Assembly (NCBI GenBank): GCA_028583605.1
Contig: CM053330.1
Location: 24,631,233-24,695,232 of the forward strand
Direction of reading: 5' to 3'
Length of the DNA stretch: 64,000 bases
From: Dastarcus helophoroides
Taxonomy: Eukaryota > Arthropoda > Insecta > Coleoptera > Bothrideridae
Position numbers and translations under genes: made by a program. Positions 46,495 to 59,121 of the stretch are shown piece after piece (the first letter of the stretch is position 1; the number at the start of each line of letters is the position of its first letter). Below the pieces are notes generated by a model. It was not told the origin of the DNA. It worked only from the letters and a program-made list of their open reading frames with translations, and did no database searches.

Positions 46495-49400
46495 GCATGA
46501 GTAAGTAAAACTGTAATTGGATTTTAATCTTCATTGGCATCATGGCATTGTACCAAATATACTCATTTATAATCGTGAAGTTTATATTATCAGTTTCATG
46601 TTGCATGTTATAAGTTGACACTTGTAGAAAATTTATACTTTCTCTATTTTATATTTTAAATACCTAGTTTGAAGAAGTATTTGCCTGCTATAATTCACTA
46701 CATAAAAGTCAAAATTTCTAGAAAAAAACGAAATTTTTGAAAAAAAATCGATCTAAAAAAAAATTAAAACTTCGAAAAATGTTCAATATTTGAACAACCC
46801 TTTGAATAGTTCGATATTTGTGTAAGAAAAAGATCCATGAATTCTAAGTACACGTGAAGTTTTAATAAACAGTCACTATTTTCGACAAAATATCAAATCG
46901 AAAACTTAAAAGCCAATTTCCAAAAAAGCGGTAATCTAAAGAAAATCGAAATTTAAAAGTCAAAATTCTCAAAAAATAAGAGATTTAAAAAATCTCTTTA
47001 CATTTCAATAATGGCCAAAATTTAGAACAAATGAAATAAGACATTTTACAAAAAAAGAAGTCGATTTTTTTTTTGTTGATATTAGACGCCAATCGGTTTT
47101 ATACGACAAAGTATACATGATAAATAAATACAAGGTCTGAAAAGTCAGTGTGTACACAAGGTGAAACTAACATTAGATAGAATATATCAAAATTCAACAT
47201 CAATTAATATTCTATAATACAATGTAAAAGTAAATGTAAATGCCCCCATAATAAAAAAAAATCTGTTCCAATTTCAATGCATCGACAGACGTTTCACACT
47301 TCTGACAAATTTACAATAATTACCACAAAGTAGTTTAACAAATTGCAATACTCATTCACCGAACTAGATATTCTATTAATAGGGCCATTCCGAACATACG
47401 ATTTCGAGGTATGAAAGGTTGCTAGAACGCGATTCGACCTCAATTCCCGTTGAGGAACACTGAGAGGAAAGAGCTCTAACAACTCCGGTGAATCAATCAG
47501 GCCGTTGATGATTTTGTACCAAAAATTTAAGAGTTGAAATTTTCAATGAAAGTTAAAATTTTGAAAAAAATTGAGGAGTTTGAAAAAGTAAAAATTTTCA
47601 AAAAATAAGTTAAAATTGTGAAATAGTCAAAAATTTTGAAATCGGAATCGATATTTTAAAAAATGTTAAGATTTTCGTAGTTAAAATTTTCAAAAGTTCA
47701 GATTTTCTAAAAAGTCAAATAATGTCAAAATTTGGACATTCTTCAAAAAACAAAATTCAACAGTTCTAAATTTTTCAAAAAGAAATTTAATTTGAGAAAT
47801 AATCTTAAATTTCAAAAAGATGCAAAATTTTAAAAAGGTGTCAAGAATTAAAATAAATTGAAGAATTTTCAATCAACTTTTCAAAAAACCTAAATTTTTA
47901 AAAGGTGACTAGACAAGATAAAATTATCAGGAAAGTGGAACATTTTTAAAAATCGTAATTATATTGAAAATATCTGGATAAAAAATAATTTGAAAGAAAA
48001 AATGTCAAAATTAACAAAAAAGTCGAAATTCGAAAAAAATGTTCATTTTCATTAAATCAAATTTTAAATAAAGTTAAAATTGTCGAAGTCTGAATACTGA
48101 AGAAAAGCCACAATTATCAGAAAAGTCGAAATTTTCCAAAAATTAATATTTGGAAAAATGCCAAGCTTTGAATAGTTAAAATTTCAAAAAATGTCGACAT
48201 TAAAAAAATGGGTCACTTTAAAAAAATCGAAATTCTTAAATAAAAGTTTCAAATTAAAAAAAAAACCGAAATTTAAAAAAAATCGTAAGTTTGCAAAAAG
48301 TCGAAATTTTGAAAAAATCGAAATTTTAAAAAACTGACATTTTTAAAGCAGATTCTTTCAAAAATTTTACATTTTAAAAAAAGTACGAATTCGTAGAGTG
48401 GACATTTTTAAAAAATGTCTACGTTTTCCAAAAAAAGATTTTAAAAAGGCTAAATTTTAGAAAATCAAAATTTTCAAAAAATGGATTTTTTCTGAAAATT
48501 TTGATTTTTTAAGGTTTAGATTTTTTTTGAAATTTTCTTTTTTTTTAACTTTCTACTTTTGTTTACGTTTTGACAAATATCTAGTTTTCTGAAAATTTCG
48601 ATTTTTCAAGGTTTCAATTTTTTTCTAAACATTAGCCTTTTTTAAAATCTTGGCTTTTTTTTGAAAGTTTTGACATTTTTTTTTTAATTTCCACTGGTTG
48701 AAAGTTTGAAATTTTTTAAAAGCTTAACTGATTTTAAAATGTCAGTTTTTAAATTTTCGAATTTTTTCAAAATTTGAAATTTTTTAAAAATTCTTACTTT
48801 TTGAACATTTTGATTCTTAAAAATGTCGACTATTTTTTAAATGTGAATTATTTCTCAAAGTTTCGACTTTTTGCATACTTTCGATTTTTTTAAATTTCGT
48901 TTTATTTTAACTAGAACTTTTCTTTGAGAATTTCTTTTTTTAAAGCGCCACATTTTTTTGAAATTTTTGATTATTTTGCAAAATTATGAATTTTTCTATT
49001 TTTTTTCAAAACGTCGACTTTTTTCAAAGTTTTAACTTTTTAAAATATTTCGATCACTTTTCAAAATTTTAATTTTTTGAGAATTTTTAGTTTTTAAAAA
49101 AATGCTTGACTGTTATTTCAAAATCATAACATTCAAAACTTCACCTTATTCCAAATATTAGTTCGTTAAAATTTGGTCTTTTTTTTTGAAAATTTCGACT
49201 TTTCTAATAATTTTGGCTTTTCTTCCATAATCAGACTTCGACAATTTAGACTTTATTTAAAGTTCCATTAAATGGAAATCAACATTTTTTTTAATTTCAA
49301 CTTTTTTTTTAATTTCCACATTTATTTTCATATCGCGATTTTTAAAACAGTTCGACTTTTCTGATAATTGTGTGTTTTCTTAAGTAAAGTGGTTTTTTGA

Positions 49401-50375
49401 AAAGTTGATTGAAAATTCTTTAATTTTTTTTAAATCTCGACACTTTTTTAAAATTGTTACTCTTTTTGAAATTTTAGATTGTTTCCCAAAATATTAAGTT
49501 TTTGGAAATTTAGAATTTTGTTGAAGATTTCGTCATTTTTTTAAATACTCGGATTATTTGAAGTATGTCAAAATTGGACTTTTTTGAAAATTTTAACTTT
49601 CTATGAAAATCTAAACATTTTTCAAAATTTTGATTGTTTTAAACAAATTTGGTTTCAAAATTTCGACTTTTTTCAAACTTCTCAATTTTTTCAAAATGTT
49701 AACTTTTATTAAAAATTTCAACTTCTTTTATAAATATGAAATTTTTTGAAAAATTGGTTTTATTTGCAAATATTCAATTTTATCAAAAATTTCATTCGTT
49801 CTAAATTTTGACATTTTTTAAAATGTAAAGTGAATTTTAAATTCTCTTATTTTTGAAAATTTCGACTTTTTTTAGATTCCGCTTTTTTGGAAATTAGCTT
49901 TCAAATTTTCGATTTGATATATATTTTTTTTAAATTTTACATGTACTTGGAACATATTCTTTTTCTTAAACAAATATCGAAGTCTTTAAGGGTTGTTCAA
50001 ATATTTGACTATTTCTTGAAGTTTTAATTTTTCTTAATTCGACTTTTTTTCAAAATTTCGACTTTTTTTCCAAAATTTCGACTTTTTTCCAAAATTTCGA
50101 CCTTTTCTCGAAGTTTAGAGAATTATGTAGTAAGTAAATTATACAAATACTTGCTAATAACACACAAAATTCTTTAAACTTTAATCAACGTATCTAAACT
50201 ATAATTTTCGACAAGAGTCAACTTGTAACTTGCGACATGTAACCGATAATATAAACTTCATGAATACAAATGTTTATAGTATACAGTACGATGCCACGAT
50301 GCCAATTTCCCGATTACATATTTCGGAAAAGTCATTTGTGATTAAAAACCGATTACATTTTTACTTATTCTTGAA
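46495..50375. mobile_element. Foldback-like element, 3.9 kb, with arms made of AT-rich arrays
   Basis: The outer about 300 bp of each side are inverted copies. GGCATCATGGCATTGTA near 46540 mirrors TACGATGCCACGATGCC near 50287. GAAGTTTATATTATCAGTTT near 46578 mirrors the inverse near 50245-50265. ATAAGTTGACACTTGTAGAAAA near 46609 mirrors TTTTCGACAAGAGTCAACTTGT near 50205, and CAATATTTGAACAACCC near 46782 mirrors GGGTTGTTCAAATATTTG near 49993. Inside, arrays read GAAATTTTGAAAAAGTC up to about 48480, then the inverse GACTTTTTTCAAAATTTC to 50110. A unique stretch of about 450 bp (47060-47520) lies in the left half. No gene was found. Exact ends and target duplication were not resolved. Confidence 0.72.
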
Positions 50376-50501
50376 ATTGTTTTGATTGATATCCATTCCA
50401 CGCCTTCATATTTAGAAACAAGTAGAAAATACAAATAGACAAATATATTTTTTTATAACTGTTTTATTAAATTATGGTTTACAATTTATAAATATGGGCA
50501 C

Positions 50502-53500
50502 TTACAACATAATTTGGTACTTCAAGGACCTTTTCACCTTTGAAATAAGCAGCCTGCCATCGTGGCTTAGAGATGCGAATATCCAGGGTTCTGCGGGTGA
50601 CCATTCTGCGCAATAAACACTGTCCTCATGCTCGCACCATTGCAAAGGGCCATCTGAAAGTCTAAACAAAACTTCAGTTGCTTCGAGCGTCTGTATTAAG
50701 TTTCTTACATTTGTTTGCTCTCAACGCCATCTGCATTATCATCAGAGATACAAACGTCATTGTTATTTTCAGAGCTGACGCTGGCGGCGCTCGAAAGCAG
50801 AACTCTGGCATCTGTACTTGCTGTTAGAAGCAGTTGATCGTGGAATGGATTAAATCTCACAGACCATACCCTGAAATTTTCAGTTGAGAGAAATTTTAGA
50901 TGTTTTAAGAGATAAGTACCAGTGGGTATGGTCACTACGAGAATAAACTGGAGTGTTTGTGTGTCTATAGTCCCAAATTTTGACAAAACTATCGTCACCA
51001 CAAGTGGCAATGTGATACTGTTTGTTCATATTGTAGTCCATGTCTCTCAGTAGAATATTATGCGCATTATCTATGCTCCAGGCCAATTCGCTGCTTCTAA
51101 TATCATAAGTTTTCAAATGGGTCTCCGTGGCAGTTGTAAACTGGAAAAAAAACATGTCTATCCGGAATTTGAAGCAAAAACAAATTTCAAATTTAGAGTT
51201 GTAATTCTTACAAAGTGTAGCAATAGTTTAGTTTGATTTCTGAATATTGAGAAAATAAGTTGAGATTTATGTCTGTAGTAGGGATGTTAGGGAGTTCCGT
51301 AACCGTAACCGAAACTATGGGATATCCGAAGTAAAAAAATACCCGAATCCGTAACCGAAACCGATATAAATGTTTCGGATAATTTCGGATGTTATTTGAA
51401 ATAATTTTACTATTTCTAGTCGCCGACTTTATTTTTGGTCGACTAAAATTATGAGACAAACTAGCTGTTATGTTACCCGACGTCACTCACCAGTCACGGT
51501 CGCTACTTTTTTTATCGAGTTAAATGGATCGATTTTTTTTATTTCAACAATTTAAATTTCTTTTTAATGTTGGCTTTCTAAAGAAGATACGAATTTTTCT
51601 CAAAATTTCGGCTTTTTTTTATCAAACTTTTGATTTACTTTAGATTTTGGTTTTTTAAATATGCGACATTCCAGAATTTTAACATTTCAAAATTTCGCTG
51701 TTTTGAAAGTTTCGACATTTTTCAAAACTTTTACCTCTCGAGAACTGCAGATTTCTGCAAAACTTGACAATAAAATTTTTCATAATGTTTTTTCTTGGTA
51801 AATTTCGACTTCCTGTCAAAATGTGGGTACTTTTTGAAAATTTCAACTTTTTCAAAAATTAATTATTTTTAAAACGTTCGATATGTTTCAATTGTTTCCG
51901 AAATTTCAATTTGTAATTTCACTTCTTGAAAAATTGGACTTGAAAATTCCCTTTTTTTTTTAATTTCGACTTTTCAAAGTTTAGTTTTTTGTAAAACTTT
52001 ACATTTTTTAAAATCTCGACTTCTATAAATTTCGATTTTTTTGACAATTTCTGCTTTTTCATAATCTCATTTTTTTTTAAATGGAGAGTTTTTTGAAAGC
52101 TGGACTTTTTTAAAAATTTCAACTTTTTTAAATTATCGATTTTTTCAAAATTTTACCATTTTCTCAAAATTATATTTTATTTTAAATAATTCTTCAAAAT
52201 TTTGATTTTAAAAATTTTCCTACTTTTTAAATTCCAACTTTTCTAAATCTCGACTTTATTTCAAAATTTCAATTTTATTTTAAATTGGGTGATTTTTTGA
52301 AATTTGGATTTTTTTGACATTTTCTATTATAATTTAGTGATTCTTTTAATATTTTCCATTTTTTTTGGAAAATCTCGACTTTCCTTTTTTTTCAAAATTT
52401 TAACTTTTCTGACAATTTTGATCTTTTTTCGGATTTTACTTGAAATTTGAGAATATTTTTAAGTCTTGTCTGTATTTAAAGTATTGATTATTTTTGAAAT
52501 TATGGATTATTTTTCAAAATTGCAACTTTTGTTTTTTAAAACTAGGAAATTCTTTCAAAATTTAATTTTTTTGAAATTTATTAATTGAAAAATTTTAAAT
52601 ATCCAAAACCTTTGATTTTTCAAAATTTTGTCTTTTTTAAAAATTTTGACTTTTCTGATAATTTTGACTTTTCTTCCAAATTTTACTTAAAATTAAAACT
52701 GTTAAATCTTGACTTTTTTCAAAATTTTGATTGTTTTTGACATTTTAGATTATTTTTCTAAATTTTAACTTTTAAAAATTTCGAATATTTTTGATAATTT
52801 CTCATTTTTCCCAATTCACGAATTTTAAAAAAATCTTAGCTTTTTTTAGTTTTAACTTTTCTTTAAATTTCGACTTTATTCAAAATTTATACTTTTTTGA
52901 AAACTATAATTTCAATATTGTACCAAAATCTTAACCTTTTCTAATATTTTCGAGGTTTTTCCAAAATTTCGTCTTATTTTTATATTTTCATTTATTCTGA
53001 AAAACTACCGTTTTCTTCAAAATTTAAACATTTTTTAAAATTTCAACCAATTTCGACTTTTGTTTGAAAATTTTGACTTTTTTTTTAAACGTCGACTTTT
53101 TCAAATATTCGAATTTTTTTTAAAATACCCACTTTTTTGAAAATTTTTTTTGAGAATTTTTGAGAATTTTCTTCTGCAAATTGATATCATTGTCACACAT
53201 TTTAAAATTTGTTATATTACCTAAGTGGATTACACCCTAAGGGGATGAAGTGCTAAAAACGCTGATCCAAGTAACTGTTATTTATAAACTGAAATCTAAA
53301 TACCAATTTTCATATTTTCAACTTCAAAAATAAGGAACTTTCACACAAATTTTTATCCCTTATTTAACACTCTTGTGGTATGAATTCTCGAAATTCCTTT
53401 CTTAATGCTCACCTACGTTGCATAAGGAACTTATTTGCAAAATTTTATGCTTCTAAATCGATCAGTTTAGGCTGTTCTGTCAGTCAGTGTTTAAAGTTTT

Positions 53501-54408
53501 ATTAAGTAGATAAAATTTGAGGAACTTTTTTTTTTGGTCAACCAAAACCGATTTAAGATATCTGTAACTGAAATAATATCCCAACCAATCGAATATCTGA
53601 AATAATTTCATATCCGTATCCGAAACAGATATAATACTTGAAATATATCCATATCCGCATCCAGATCTGAAATATCATATCCTTAACAACCCTACTCCCT
53701 AGGTACTAAAGTTATAGAAAAAGTATTAATCCAGCACTCACCTGATTGCAATTCTGGTGTGGATTCCATTTTCCTGCAGTAAATTTTGGACTGTGCTTAC
53801 CCTCCAGTTGTATTGTTAAAATACTTTTTGCATTAGATTCTGAGGTGTCCCATATACTTACAGTGTTTTCAGACACTGTTGCAGACTTATTTTCTTGCAT
53901 GGGATGAAACTCATTGGTTTTAACATCATTTCCGTAAGGAGAAGTGTCAAAAGTTACAAGAGGTTCCAAAGTTTCAATTATATCAGGGGAAAAATTTTCA
54001 GGTAGCTTAAATATTGCAGTTTTCATAGAACATGCTGTTTCATTGGTGACTGAATTGTAACAAGTTGTTATTTTTAAAGAATCTATTGGACTAGAAGTTA
54101 TTTTCCAAATTTCACCATATGTGTGATAAAAAACCTACAATACTTCTCTTTATTAAAGCACTGTGTACTTTAAGTACCTACTGTTGTTTTAAGTGTAGAA
54201 TCCTCCTCGTTATACTCAACTAGATGTATCTGATTATTAGTTTGTTTTAGTGACAAAGTGCCAATAAGAAACCTAATTTTCTCAGTTTCTGCTAATTGGG
54301 GTGCCAGGGCCCTAGCCTACAAATCAGGTCAAGGTAAATAATGGTAAAGGTTTAATGGTCACAAACCTGAAACTCCAGTCCATATATAAGTGAATTCTCA
54401 TTTTCCAT
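50502..54408 (-). CDS. EIPR1: EARP and GARP complex-interacting protein 1 (TSSC1), WD-repeat protein
   Basis: EIPR1 is a WD40 protein that binds the EARP/GARP tethering complexes and acts in endosomal recycling and dense-core vesicle traffic. Six exons, high to low: 54367-54408, 54182-54316, 53742-54134, 50920-51140, 50709-50870 and 50502-50661, total 1113 nt (370 aa). The start [14 protein letters not shown] joins [22 protein letters not shown]-type stretches include [38 protein letters not shown] and [18 protein letters not shown]. The C-terminus is [20 protein letters not shown] then [10 protein letters not shown]. The last exon begins at 50661 (acceptor TTTAG), because the alternative acceptor 8 bp downstream breaks frame. 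Intron 3 (51141-53741) is almost entirely a transposon. Confidence 0.93.
51279..53694. mobile_element. hAT-like non-autonomous element with AT-rich array, in EIPR1 intron 3
   Basis: The left end is TAGGGATGTTAGGGA and the right end is AACAACCCTA (the inverse begins TAGGGTTGTTAAGGA). It is a sister of 13351-15608 in the opposite orientation, sharing both terminal regions (GGATATCCGAAG, TTTCGGATAATTTCGGAT, GATCTGAAATATCATATCC). About 1.65 kb of GACTTTTTCAAAATTT-type array (51530-53170) makes up the interior. Flanking octamers GTCTGTAG and CTCCCTAG agree at only 5 of 8 positions, so the target duplication is unproven here. It fills 2.4 kb of a 2.6-kb intron. Confidence 0.8.
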
Positions 54409-55526
54409 TGCGCGAAAGTTCTAAATTGTTTACCCCAAACAAACAACCACTGTTTCGTTTTTAAAACAATTTTCTTACCGCTACCACATTAAAGAGTTTA
54501 ACAGCAAAGTGAAACCAGAAAGATGTATATGAAAATTTTAATATGGATAATGCAAAACGTATTGTCAGCGACCTTTTATTTCAGTTTCGGTGGGTGTATT
54601 TTATTTTTCGTTCGTAAACAAGACTGAAATATAAACGTCACTTTGACATTTCCTATAACCTATTTAATTGTCAAAAGTTTGCCTCTACCAACAAAATATT
54701 GAAAATTTCCCTATAACAATCAAATATAATGATTTCTATGGTGTCATAGATTTTTATAAAAGCTCAGATTAATTAACCAGGTATTGTAATCTGTGATCTT
54801 TTCAAATTTTATTGCTCCTTTCACATTAATAGCGAAGTTGCATAAATAGGAATGTCCCTCATTGAAGGTATTTAATCTACCCTAGTAAACAATGTACTTT
54901 TGAACATAATATGTTTATAATCAAAAGAACTAATTCAATGTAATCCTAATTGTGTATTGTTGTAAAAGATGCTATGATGAGTCGATTAATGATTTTAAAT
55001 TCACACATTTGGCTAAGTCAATTTCAGTTCGTTTCTTTGAAAGTATTACAAACTTTATTTTAAATGTAATAACCCTATATATTTATACAGATTTGAATAG
55101 ACAATAAGATGAAAACTTCAAAACCTTTTTAAAGCATTTATATTGACAAGTTTTTTTATTTGCAAAAAACTACAAATTTCTAGTAACAATTGGTTTGAAA
55201 AAATATTTTATTTTGGGCAAGGAACTAAAACAGTAATACATTTACATATCCAAACATTTACTAATTTGATTAAAATTAATAAAACAAATTTCTTATAAAA
55301 TATGGGTAGGAATGAAATTTATTCTTTTTGAACTAAATTAAAACTTATAGGTCATCTCCTAAATCATATGAATAATTCAGGACAGATTCGTTTTTAATGT
55401 GGATGGCATTTCATTTATCTGTAAGAACTGGAAATATGTTGTACAGGTAACATCCCCAAGTTCCACGTAAAAAAAAGACAATTTGTTTTACAATGTTTTT
55501 AATTATTTATATATTAAACATGTCAA
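54409..55526. other. Spacer between EIPR1 and RpS7
   Basis: AT-rich intergenic DNA containing the EIPR1 promoter and RpS7 3' UTR region. No further gene or repeat was recognised. Confidence 0.5.
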
Positions 55527-56411
55527 TTACAAATAAGGTTCAGGAAATTCAAAAGTAACTTCCCTTCCCGTCAACTTCTTGTAAACTGAAGCAAAAGTGT
55601 CAACCTGAAAAAAACCATAAACCAAAATTATAGAAAAATACTTCCAAAATGACCATTTTACAACAAAATAATTTAAAAGGTAAACAAAAAAATACTAATT
55701 TCCCAAAACCACCCGTAAAACACAAATTTTACCTTATGCTCAATTGTGGTTTGTTGGTTCTTGTCCAAATGAACTTTAATTAATTGGGAACCATCCAACC
55801 TAACACGGATTCTCTTTCCTACGATTTCAGCTGGGTACACTAAATCTTCTAAAATAGCATCGTACACAGCTGTAAGAGTACGGGAGCGTGGTCTCTTCTG
55901 CTTGTTCTTGGCGCGGGTCTTGCGTGTGGGCTTTGGCAAAATCTTCCTCTCACCAACAAACACAACATGTTTGCCGCTGAACTTCTTCTCCAATTCACGC
56001 ACTAATCTGGTCTGTATCTTTTGGAACTGTTTCAATTTTGGCATAGGGACGTAGATGATTACAGACTAGAAATAAAAACATGCTTTTAGACACAACAAGT
56101 AAAACTATCAACACAGTAAAAAATGTGGAAAAGCTGTCAGATGGCAACATTATAGTCATGGTTTTTCATGGGTGTCCTAAGAATATTCATCATTGAATCA
56201 CTCAAAGTACTATAGGGCGATTGAAAAAATGATGACTTACACTACTAACCTTTTTGTTGTTCAATTCGATTTCCCTGGCTTTTGTAATGTGAAGTTCCCT
56301 CAATTGGGCCTTCAGATCGGAATTCATTTCCAACTCCAGGAGGGCCTGGGCCACTTGTGTTTCGAAAGCATCTGGCTCAGAGCCTCCAGGTTTAATTATT
56401 TTCGACGACAT
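55527..56411 (-). CDS. RpS7: 40S ribosomal protein S7 (eS7)
   Basis: eS7 is a small-subunit ribosomal protein involved in 18S rRNA maturation. Three coding exons: 56250-56411, 55733-56065 and 55527-55604, total 573 nt (190 aa), near the family length. The protein starts [20 protein letters not shown]. It continues LREL-type helix sequence ([20 protein letters not shown]), then [40 protein letters not shown] and [19 protein letters not shown], and ends [11 protein letters not shown]. All are strongly conserved in eS7. Codons are more G/C-ended than the surroundings, as expected for a highly expressed gene. Confidence 0.97.
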
Positions 56412-57109
56412 CTGCAATGCAATTAAATTACCCTCCAAATTAATCACTAAAACACGCCGCGATATTTCGCTCAATTTCGACCCGAACACAGCCACACAGT
56501 GCGAACTCGAAGAAAAGTGCGAAACTTAACCTAAGTAGCACTAGAAACAAAATCGGCGTTTATCACGAACTAGATAAATCATCGGTCACTGAAATTTAAA
56601 TTACGCGTTTATTATTCGCTTGGGTTTAACTTGAAGGGATTATTTTATTTCAGACGGGATCGAATATCAGCGAAATATCGGTAATTTTTTGTTAAAATTA
56701 ATAAACAAACGTGTACCTTGTCAATCGTTTACGAAAAGGAAGGAAGAGTTTCTTTTACACATGCGTCACCTTACGTCAAGATGACAGCATAGCCAATCAC
56801 GCAATGACAAATATCCCCAAACCATTTAAATGTTGTAATTGAACCGAAGGAGGAATTGCTATTCTAATCATATTTTTACTAAAAATGTTATCAGTTTTAT
56901 TAAAAATCATAAAATTCTGCGTAGTATTTAATTATTTTGCTGTAACAATGCGATACTCTTTATTAATTTAGTTGCGTTTAAAGCACAGAGATTTGAAATT
57001 TTGAAGCGACATCTGTCAAAATATCGATTCATGCTTAAGTTAGCTAATAAAGTGCCAGGCGAAGGCGTACCACCATTTGTCGTTCAACTATTTATTATTA
57101 TCGAACGAA
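56412..57109. other. Divergent spacer between RpS7 and COX5B copy A
   Basis: About 700 bp between two divergent highly expressed genes, likely containing both promoters. The first 120 bp (RpS7 side) are the least AT-rich part. No specific factor site was assigned. Confidence 0.5.
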
Positions 57110-58746
57110 ATGGCTTCGTTGTGCGGAAGAATCGCCGTTTCGGCTATGAAGAAAAATGTTCTTACTTCAAGTTATAGGCTTGCATCAACAAAACGTAAGT
57201 TACAGATTGCCGACACGGTCAACTGCGATTTATCCGATCGTGGTATTTTTCGATATTACGTAATTGATTTTTTCCCATTGTACAGTCATAAATTGTTCAA
57301 AAAACATTAGCGGGGTTGTGGTTTCCCTCGAGGCGCTTTAGAACATTTCCCGCCGCCCAGGGGGCAGAGAGGGGTGGCCCAAAGAGACCTAACCTAGTTG
57401 GACCTAGAGGGTTTTGTCTTGTCTTTGCTGGAGGGTCAAATGGCACCCAAATTATCATTTTGGTCAATATTTACCTTAGTACTATCTTAGATATTTAATT
57501 AGACGTGGTATATGGCTTGAGTTTTTAAACCTGACCCATAATTTTGACGATTTGGGTCGGAAGTTCCGATCAAATTTCAATTATTTAGGTCAAAGGTCTG
57601 ATATTTTAGGGCATAGCTACTGTTTACACCTTTGAAAAAATTTCGATTCAAGCAGGTTGTCTGGTCATACCAGTTAAAGTGGCGAATTGTTATTTAATCC
57701 GTCTTAGTTTTTGATGATAAAAGGGATAAATCAGTTGGTCGAATTTTGAGTTAAGGTGGCCATGAACTGCAATCATTAAAGCTCAGCAAATTCAGATGTT
57801 GCTTTTCACTTGCATAAATGAAGGTTTTTTCGCTATTTTTAGACTTACAAATTTGTCAATTTCTTGGACGATTATATAAATCAAAGAGGCACACTTAGTT
57901 GCTTCACAAAAATGTCATTAACGAAACTGATTTCGGATGATTAGTCCATTAGCAAAGTACGCTGGTTTTTTATAATGAACTAATCAAAGACACTTGTTTA
58001 ATAATGGACTATTAGTTCAGTGAGTAATAACATTTCCATTCCATTTATTTTTTACTAGCTGTTTCTTCGCCAATTGCTGCTTCCATGAATCAAGATTTTC
58101 AGTTACTTATTATTAAAGATTGGACATCTCTTGTAGATCGCTTCAAGCAGCGATTGCGCTGGATCTTAATTTGTCAATCACTGTTTGTGACACAATTGCT
58201 ACTTGGAGCAATCTATAAGAGATTGCCAATCCTTAATAAAAAGTAACTAAAAATTTGGATTTGTGGAAGATGCTACTTATGAAGAAAAAGCCAACAAAAA
58301 ATGAAAGAAATTGGCATATCTTCACAAAGAATATACAGAGAATATTAAAATTTGTATTAGTATTTGGTTAGTTTAGGAGTTTGAGGTCCATTATCAAAGC
58401 AAATTGTTTTAGAAAAAGGACTCAACTGGTTGTTTTGAAGCTGTCGCCGTTTTTGTTTTCAGTTACCCTTGGAGACCCAGTGGAACATGCAACTGGTTTA
58501 GAAAAGAGAGAAATATTAGCTAAAATGGCCGGTAACCCCGATCCCTTCGACATAGCCGTTCTTGCTAGAGGACCAGGCACCAAAGAGAAGCCTAATGAAA
58601 TTCCTTCCGCCTTCGACGCACGTATTGTTGGCTGCGTGTGCGCTGATGAAGCCTCAAGCGTTAACTGGATGTGGTTGCACAAAGGACAGCCAAGGAGGTG
58701 TGAATGTGGCCATTGGTTTACTTTGGTACCTAGAACGCCTTTATAA
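57110..58746 (+). CDS. COX5B: Cytochrome c oxidase subunit 5B, copy A
   Basis: COX5B is a zinc-binding nuclear subunit on the matrix side of respiratory complex IV. Two exons, 57110-57194 and 58463-58746, give 369 nt (122 aa). The N-terminus MASLCGRIAVSAMKKNVLTS is an import presequence rich in Arg, Lys and Ser without acids. The mature region reads TLGDPVEHATGLEKREILAK, then FDIAVLARGPGTKEKPNEIP, SAFDARIVGCVCADEASSVN and WMWLHKGQPRRCECGHWFTL, with the zinc-site cysteines CVC and CEC. The 1.27-kb intron has no recognised gene. AATAAA is at about 58808. Copy B downstream has the same exon lengths (85 and 284 nt). Confidence 0.95.
57195..58462. other. COX5B copy A intron
   Basis: A 1.27-kb intron with a GC-rich patch at 57300-57420 (GGCAGAGAGGGGTGGCCC) that looks like a fragment of a dispersed repeat. 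No coding content was recognised. Confidence 0.5.
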
Positions 58747-59121
58747 ATATCAGTCTTGTAAAGTTTAGACTTAATTAGAAGTTTATGAACTAAATTAATA
58801 TGTTAAATAATAAACTTACCATTTGCTGTAAAGTTGCGTCTTTTTCTTAATAAATCTTGATGTTGCCTGAAGTTCAATTTTAAATTGGCCCTTGGAGGAA
58901 CATAAATAATCTTACAGATTTTTTCTTGAGACTAATTTATGATCTCTGTATTATTTTATGAAACTATAACCAGTAACCCAAACTCAATTTGAAAATGTTA
59001 TACATTTGAACAAAGATTCTAAAAGTTGTCAGTTATAACAAAAAACTGCTTAGAAGATAACAAAAAAATAGCAAGATGATTGTTTTATAATGTCATTTTA
59101 GTGTCAACTAACTGCACAAAA

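Noticed and set aside
50653..50661. Alternative AG acceptor for the last EIPR1 exon at 50654-50655
   Set aside because: It breaks the frame with the preceding exon; the acceptor just before 50661 restores it and gives the conserved reading.
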